A DNA stretch of 64,000 bases from Plasmodium relictum (lineage: Eukaryota; Apicomplexa; Aconoidasida; Haemosporida; Plasmodiidae). The position numbers and the translations under genes are program-made. The stretch is from NCBI RefSeq assembly GCF_900005765.1, contig NC_041686.1, forward strand, positions 372,001 to 436,000, written 5' to 3'. Shown here piece by piece: positions 58,000 through 64,000 of the stretch. Below the pieces are notes generated by a model. It was not told where the DNA came from, searched no databases, and saw only the letters and a program-made list of their open reading frames with translations. Every line of letters begins with the position of its first letter. The first letter of the stretch is position 1.

Positions 58000-58209
58000 C
58001 ATAATATTTTATTAACATATTTTATTTTAATAAAAAAATTTATTATTAAAATTAAATGAAAGTTACAAAACATAATAATTTTTATCTGATTATATTTAGT
58101 ATTGAACTTAATTGTGATATTGATTATTTGGATAATAGTTGTATGTAAATTGTCTTTTTTCTTTTTAAGTTTTCAATTAATAATTTTTTTTTTTTATAAA
58201 TTAACAACA

Positions 58210-61200
58210 ATGCTAAGTAGAATTTTTTTCTCTCTATTCGCAATTTTATCCTTATTCTTATTTTTTGATAAACACAATTCACTGTTAAATGAAGAAAAAA
58301 ATGAAAAAGCTATTTTATTGGCCTTATTGAAAAATACCTTTGTGGATAATAAAGAATTCAAAACTCGCGATGATTTAAAGAATGAAATATACAATATAAA
58401 AAAAATGCAGTTATATCCAAGTGAATATGATAAATTTGAAAAGTTTTTAGAATTATTTTTTAAATACTATGGTATTCCTGTTAAAATTAATGAAGAAGAA
58501 AGAAAAATATTACATACTTCTGGGATATTTAATGGACTTTATGTGGATGTAGATATATTAGGTGAAGAAAGACTAAAGGATCATTTTGATGATATTAAAG
58601 AAAAGGCACATAGTTTAATTAACTTCATTTTTCATAGTAACTTAATATTTCCTCAATATGATAAAGATTTATATAACAAATTACACGAAAATAATGAAAC
58701 AATTCTTCATAAGAATGAACATTTAGAATATTTAGGAAATTTATTTAAGTATTTACTTAATTTAAAAAATAGCGATTTAAATCATAATTCTAATGGTGAT
58801 TTTATTATAAATTTCTATATTAATTATGTTAATATTATGAATCCTTATGATACAAACCTATTACCCAGTCATGAAAACTTTAGTAAATATAATGAATTAT
58901 ATGTAAATAATGAAGAAAATAAATATAAAAATGAATATGATCAAATTGATTTAAAAGGAATTATAGCAGACAAAGAACATGAACTAATAGAAAAAGAAAA
59001 AAGAAATTTTTATAATCAAAATGGTAAAACAGATGAAATAGATGCAGAAAAAATTTTACAAGAACTAAATCAGAAAGAAGAAGAACAACATCCAGGAATT
59101 GGTCAGTATGAGGAAACTCCAATAAATAAAGCATATTTAGAAAAAAAAACATTTAAATATGCAAATAAAGAAAATAACAGTGAGGAAAATATTCCATTAA
59201 ATCAAAAAATTGATAATTCTGACGATACAAATTCGAATAAAATATATGAACAAGAAATATATAACCAAATATCACCTTTATACACGAAAGAATTTTTATC
59301 TAACCCATTTTATATGTTTGGATTAAATAATGAATTAAGAATCCCAAGAATTCAAAAAACATATTTTGAAAATAATAACAATAGAACAAATGAGCGTAAT
59401 TTACGAAGTAACACTAATCATAATGAAGCTAATATAAAAGAAGAAATTAGGAAAAAGGAGAACCTAGAAATTTTAACATATATATTAAGTATTTTAAGAA
59501 AAATATTATTCCCTAATGGAAAAAAAAATGCACATTTAGATTTAAAAGGGAATAATAAACAAGGAGAAGAATCTATTCTTTTGAAAAGTAATAAAAATTA
59601 TCCAGTATATAAACAAAAAGAAATAAGAAATAAGAAAATACAAAATAAAGAAGATAAAGAAGATGAAAAAAATACAAAACGAGTTAAAAATACAATGTTT
59701 GTAAATTTAGGTCAAAATGGAACAAATGGGTTTTTAAATTTTTTTGATTTTGGAGAAGGTTCATTAAAAAAAAACCTTAAAGATTTATTTATAGTTATGG
59801 AGGAATTAAAAATATTTAATGTATTTGAAACAGCAATTTTCGTTCAAAAATTCAAAGAAAATATTTGTGCTTCTTATTGTATGAATATAACTGATGCTGT
59901 AGAAATATCTAATTTTGATTTATTTTTATATAAGAATATGAATTTTCATTATACAAATGATAGTATGACTATAAAAACAACAACTATTAAGGAAATCAAC
60001 CTTATGGAATTTGAAAAAATACTTAATTTATTAAATATAAATGGAGAAACTATTGCTTTAAATTGCCCATGCAAGCATTATTCTGACAAAATAATTTCTT
60101 ACTGCAAACAATATAAAAGAAATTTAAAAGCATACTTTGAAAAAATAAAAATATCTGAATATGTAAATAAGTTTTCCCCCTCTTACGCTTTAGAACAATT
60201 AAAAATTTTCCAAGATAAACTGATTCATATAAAAGAGTATGGTAAGATATATACAATTGATCCAAATACAGAATATGCAGGTGATAATTTTTATAATACT
60301 GCTTATTATCATAATGATAGGTACTTTCCACCCCTAGATAAATCAGAAAATAATAATATAAACATCGAAGATTTTAAATTTCCTGACATAGATGCTATTA
60401 ACTTTTACTATAACGGTACATTAGTAAATATAAATCATGTATCTGATATTACAAAAATCATCAATGAGGAAATAAAAGCTAAAATATTTTATATTAACTC
60501 TTATAGAATAGGAGAACAATTTTTTCCCATGTACAATAATCTAGGGAGAGATGACCATGATATACGATTATCAGGAATGTCTGCAAAACCTAAATTAAAT
60601 AGTTTCCACATGTTATATAGAAAATATAAAGATTATAAATATGACAACTTAAAATCAATATTTACTAATAATAAACAAAGGAAAAATAATAATTCATTTT
60701 TCCATGGAATGAATGATAGTAATAAATGGATACCTTTGCAGAAGCTACCAAGTCATGAAGACTTCTATAATAAGAAAAAAATGTACACAAATATGTTTAA
60801 TGTAAGGGAACCTAAAATAGACGAAAAAGAATTGAGAGAATACATTAACAGAAAATATGATGCTTTAAATGAAAAATTAGAAGCAAATAAAATAAAATTA
60901 TCAGGTAATAATATAGTTGAAGATATAAGCGAAGTGAGTGAAGATGATACTAATTTGAATTATGAACCTAGATTAAAAAATAATACACCATATGAAAATA
61001 AATATAAATCAAAAAGAACAATAAATTCAAGATATTTAATTTATTTTTTAAAAAACATAGATGTATGGACAGCATATACATATTGCTCAAATATAAACTA
61101 TATTAATAAACTATTAGAAAGAGCAAATTTTAATGAAGATATTATATTTAAAGAAAATTATGACACGTATAGTGTTTCTCTTTATTTTTCAAGTGAAAAA

Positions 61201-62067
61201 GTTCCTAGATATGAAATATATATGGATTTTTTTGTATTTTTATTAGAAAAAGTATCATTACTTATATATATAGAAGATTTGTGTGGCATTTATACATATG
61301 GAAGCAATAATATAAATAGTAAAATGAATAATTTTTTAGAAAATAATAGTAATATATTTGCATTTTTAAGGAATGGTATAGTTGGTATTTATGAAAAATA
61401 TGAAGAAAAAAAAAAATATGCAAAGGAATTATCAGGTATTTCAAGTTCCAATTTGTTTGCTACTAGAAAAAATGTAACTTTTAATTCCTCATCATATAAT
61501 AATATTACATTAGAAGAAAAAGATCTTTATCAAATTTTTTTTATTTACATGGAAGAAATATTACAGCAAAAATTGCTTAGTGAAACTTGGCTCATTCCTT
61601 TTGGATACATGATTTATTCTCAAAAAGTAAAAGATCGTAATAATCATTATTTGAAAATTTTTCAAAATGGCCATATAACTAAATTTTCTAGAAATGCTGT
61701 TGATAAATATATATATTATGAATATAAAAATGTTACTTCTGCTATACATAATATTTATGATGAAATACATGATAATGTACCTGAATATAATGGAAATCTA
61801 AAAGTATATAAATTAATCATTTATAATGATAATCCTTCAATGCCTAATATTATTATTAAAACAACAGTTAATGTTTTAAACATTGCTTTTTTACAAAGTA
61901 TATTGGAAGTTTTATTAGATATTAGAAGCCCTCAACAATTTTTTTCATATGAAGGAAAATATTTGCCAATAAATGCATATGTATTATTAGAAGATGAAAT
62001 TAGTTATATATTCTTTAATTATATACCAAATGAAAATAATATTGATAGTACTCCTCCATTCTTTTAA
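58210..62067 (+). CDS. MSA180: Merozoite surface antigen MSA180, 1285 aa
   Basis: MSA180 is a large merozoite surface protein; the P. falciparum protein has been reported to bind erythrocyte CD47. The open frame runs upstream to 58102, but the first ATG is at 58210, in good context (CAACAATG), and gives a proper signal peptide (MLSRIFFSLFAILSLFLFF). No membrane anchor or GPI signal is present at the C terminus (ends NIDSTPPFF), so it would be held at the surface by partners. The N-terminal 170 residues and the C-terminal 700 look globular, separated by a Glu/Asn/Lys-rich region (about 230-470). Cysteines are few and clustered, for example CASYCMN, NCPCKHYSDKIISYC, and single ones near TYCSN and EDLCG. 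Identification rests on remembered position next to fucose synthase, size and layout rather than on a motif. Confidence 0.75.
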   Translation: MLSRIFFSLFAILSLFLFFDKHNSLLNEEKNEKAILLALLKNTFVDNKEFKTRDDLKNEIYNIKKMQLYPSEYDKFEKFLELFFKYYGIPVKINEEERKILHTSGIFNGLYVDVDILGEERLKDHFDDIKEKAHSLINFIFHSNLIFPQYDKDLYNKLHENNETILHKNEHLEYLGNLFKYLLNLKNSDLNHNSNGDFIINFYINYVNIMNPYDTNLLPSHENFSKYNELYVNNEENKYKNEYDQIDLKGIIADKEHELIEKEKRNFYNQNGKTDEIDAEKILQELNQKEEEQHPGIGQYEETPINKAYLEKKTFKYANKENNSEENIPLNQKIDNSDDTNSNKIYEQEIYNQISPLYTKEFLSNPFYMFGLNNELRIPRIQKTYFENNNNRTNERNLRSNTNHNEANIKEEIRKKENLEILTYILSILRKILFPNGKKNAHLDLKGNNKQGEESILLKSNKNYPVYKQKEIRNKKIQNKEDKEDEKNTKRVKNTMFVNLGQNGTNGFLNFFDFGEGSLKKNLKDLFIVMEELKIFNVFETAIFVQKFKENICASYCMNITDAVEISNFDLFLYKNMNFHYTNDSMTIKTTTIKEINLMEFEKILNLLNINGETIALNCPCKHYSDKIISYCKQYKRNLKAYFEKIKISEYVNKFSPSYALEQLKIFQDKLIHIKEYGKIYTIDPNTEYAGDNFYNTAYYHNDRYFPPLDKSENNNINIEDFKFPDIDAINFYYNGTLVNINHVSDITKIINEEIKAKIFYINSYRIGEQFFPMYNNLGRDDHDIRLSGMSAKPKLNSFHMLYRKYKDYKYDNLKSIFTNNKQRKNNNSFFHGMNDSNKWIPLQKLPSHEDFYNKKKMYTNMFNVREPKIDEKELREYINRKYDALNEKLEANKIKLSGNNIVEDISEVSEDDTNLNYEPRLKNNTPYENKYKSKRTINSRYLIYFLKNIDVWTAYTYCSNINYINKLLERANFNEDIIFKENYDTYSVSLYFSSEKVPRYEIYMDFFVFLLEKVSLLIYIEDLCGIYTYGSNNINSKMNNFLENNSNIFAFLRNGIVGIYEKYEEKKKYAKELSGISSSNLFATRKNVTFNSSSYNNITLEEKDLYQIFFIYMEEILQQKLLSETWLIPFGYMIYSQKVKDRNNHYLKIFQNGHITKFSRNAVDKYIYYEYKNVTSAIHNIYDEIHDNVPEYNGNLKVYKLIIYNDNPSMPNIIIKTTVNVLNIAFLQSILEVLLDIRSPQQFFSYEGKYLPINAYVLLEDEISYIFFNYIPNENNIDSTPPFF

Positions 62068-64000
62068 TAAAGTCTAAAAAATTATCCATTGGATAATATA
62101 TATGTAAAAATATACACAACAATGATAAAAAAAAAAATAAAAAAAATATAATAAAATGAAATAAAAAAAAGATTGAAAAAACAAAAAAATATAGAGAAAA
62201 AAAAAAAAAAATGAATATAAGTATCATAATAATCCATATCAAAAAAAGATTTAAAAAAATTATTATCTATCTACTTACTGAATTGTTCATTATATTTAGA
62301 CTAAAATGACTCATTATTTGATTAATTAAATAATATATTTTATGAAATGGAAACATTTATTTTAATATATTTTTCTAGAATATAATTAATATGATTAAGG
62401 GAGTTAAAAAAAAAAAATTTTAATAAAAAGTATTGGGGTAAGTTATAAAACAAATGACAAGGAATATGAAAGAGGAAAGAATAAAAAGAATTAGTTAAGT
62501 AGACAAAGAAAAAACAATCTGTAATAATAATGAATATATTATATGAAAATTAAAAAATACATGCAGAATATTATATATAAAGATAATAATAATTTTGAAG
62601 AATAACTCATCCTACAAATATTCGCATAAAAAAATCTAAAAATAGAAAAGAAATTTAAATAAAAAAATTATTTAAGATGATGATTCCGATTCATGGAAGA
62701 GAATAAAACAAAAAGACTTAAAAAAAAAAGTGAATTTTCTTTTAAAAATTACATAAATTATTTTATAGATTCAGTAATAGTAATTAAAGCATTTTCTAAT
62801 AAAAACTATGTTAATAAATAAAATTATAATAAATTATGTTCAAACTTAAGTAATATGAATGTTCAAGATAAAAATTAGAAATTAATATATATAAATTAAT
62901 AAATCGTGATAATATATATTGTTTGTTTTTTCTTTAACTTATCATTCAGATATATATGCATCTGTATATTATTTTTTTTTAAATAAACTAGCGAATGATA
63001 AGAATTTTTAAAAAGACATTTTTTTTATTTTTTCATTAAATTTTTATAGTTTCAATTAAATATTAATTTCAAGATTATTCACATCATTTTTATACAACTA
63101 AAACTATATTCTAAAATAGCTAAATTCTCCTAATTTTATTAAAAAAAAAAAATTAATTTAAATATCCTTTAAAATTATTTTAGTTCCCATTATGAAAATA
63201 AGGCAAATCATTTATTAATTTATTATTTTATAATTTCTACCAAAAAATATTATATTTTTTTTTTTTATAAAAATAAATATTTTATATATACTACTCAATT
63301 TTTTTTTTCTATTTTGTAGCTTATTTTTTATTATATTAATACTATTAGAACTTCTCTAAATCTTAAAATTGTTTTAAATAATATTTATAATATATATTAA
63401 TATTTCATAAAAATATCGCAATGAAAGTATTTCTTTTTCTTTCTTAAAATATAGAATGAAAATTATTCTCTATCTTTAATATATATACATGAGTTTAATT
63501 TTTTCTAAAAAAAAAATAAATTTTGTTACATGCATTACTATAACGATAGAATATTTAATAAAAACAATTATATTTTTTTTTTTACATACCATTTTCTACA
63601 ACATAAAGGCTTGTCTAAATTTTTTTCTTTTGAAAAAAAAAAAAAAAAATACAGCATATATGTAAACATAATAATATATTTTTTATTAATTTTTTTTATA
63701 ATATTAACTCAAAATTTTTTATTTTTAAATGTATGAAAAAAATAAGCTTTAAGTTAAAGAAGTTAATTCACAATTCTAAATTATATAAATATAAAATATG
63801 TATATATATTAAGTGCATTAATACAAAAAAAAAAAAGGGAAAAAAAGCCTTTAACTCCTCGGTATAATCATATAATATTACCTCTAGAATAAAAACATAA
63901 TATATATATATATTATATACAAAATAAATTTTTTCTTTATTTTTATTATCTTTATATGCGTACTTTATATCATTCTCCCCCTTTTTTTTAGAAAGTATTA
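62068..64000. other. 3' flank of MSA180 and downstream spacer
   Basis: 1.9 kb with no credible gene up to the window end. Homopolymers and TA runs dominate; a 68-codon ORF at 63530 is Phe/Ile/Lys from T/A runs. By remembered synteny the next gene on P. falciparum chromosome 10 is HAP2, but no part of it is recognised here. Confidence 0.55.

Larger units (their letters stand above)
55462..58209. other. 2.7-kb divergent promoter region, fucose synthase / MSA180
   Basis: No coding ORF. Landmarks are an 8-bp inverted repeat (ATTAGTGT at 56236-56243 and ACACTAAT at 56287-56294), a TA tract at 57200-57241, two similar TTTTCTCGG words near 57173 and 57351, and a 9-bp inverted repeat of GTGCAGATT close to MSA180. 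The T/A runs are otherwise typical. Confidence 0.6.

Noticed and set aside
58102-58209. Upstream extension of MSA180
   Set aside because: The frame is open but begins at a TTG with no ATG before 58210, and the extension would spoil the signal peptide.
62676-62800. Box C/D snoRNA suggested by ATGATGA at 62677
   Set aside because: No CUGA D box or terminal stem is found at a suitable distance.
63530-63736. 68-codon ORF near the window end, possibly the start of the next gene
   Set aside because: Phe/Ile/Asn/Lys homopolymer translation with no similarity to an expected HAP2 start.
1-64000. Transposons, LTR elements, var/pir-type subtelomeric families, CRISPR arrays, tRNA and rRNA
   Set aside because: Looked for on both strands; no terminal repeats, reverse transcriptase motifs, repeat-spacer pattern or GC-rich RNA gene found. 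This is an internal, syntenic chromosome region.

Overview
The window is a piece of a nuclear chromosome from a malaria parasite (genus Plasmodium). The evidence is extreme A+T content, with A/T homopolymers and TA microsatellites in every gap; proteins swollen by Asn/Lys/Asp-rich low-complexity stretches; short AT-rich GT...AG introns; and genus-specific genes such as the merozoite antigen MSA180. The very high A+T and long gaps would fit an avian-malaria species such as P. gallinaceum or P. relictum, but species cannot be fixed from sequence reading alone. There is no operon, CRISPR, tRNA, rRNA or recognisable mobile element.

Fifteen protein genes are present. In order: the 3' part of the RNA polymerase II CTD phosphatase FCP1 (+); an unknown 684-aa protein (+); the PROPPIN ATG18 (-); a RING plus TRAF-type zinc-finger membrane E3 ligase (+); the U3 snoRNP protein UTP13/TBL3 (-); an unknown basic protein with a possible winged helix (+); nicalin (-); an 11-exon coiled-coil protein (-); phosphoinositide-specific phospholipase C (+); an unknown 1909-aa protein (+); a secreted thioredoxin-like protein (+); a secreted acidic type I membrane protein (+); eIF2B delta (-); GDP-L-fucose synthase (-); and MSA180 (+). 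The content and spacing match my recollection of P. falciparum chromosome 10. ATG18, PI-PLC, fucose synthase and MSA180 are remembered there as PF3D7_1012900, 1013500, 1014000 and 1014100, and the number of genes between them here equals the difference in those identifiers. This is memory plus counting, not a database search.

Seven genes had to be assembled from exons: FCP1, ATG18, the RING protein, the coiled-coil protein, PI-PLC, the thioredoxin-like and acidic membrane proteins, and fucose synthase is the eighth. In each case the phases close exactly and conserved motifs continue across the junctions. The two unannotated-looking secretory genes (44177-45255 and 45691-47685) are the most interesting new content: one is a thioredoxin fold with no CxxC, the other a signal-peptide/acidic-repeat/membrane-anchor protein.

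Genes are not functionally clustered, as is usual in Plasmodium, although two are lipid-signalling proteins (ATG18, PI-PLC) and four are secretory-pathway proteins. Large gaps of 3.7, 4.2 and 2.7 kb lie between divergent gene pairs and probably hold bidirectional promoters; a few GC-rich words and AP2-like motifs stand out in them.
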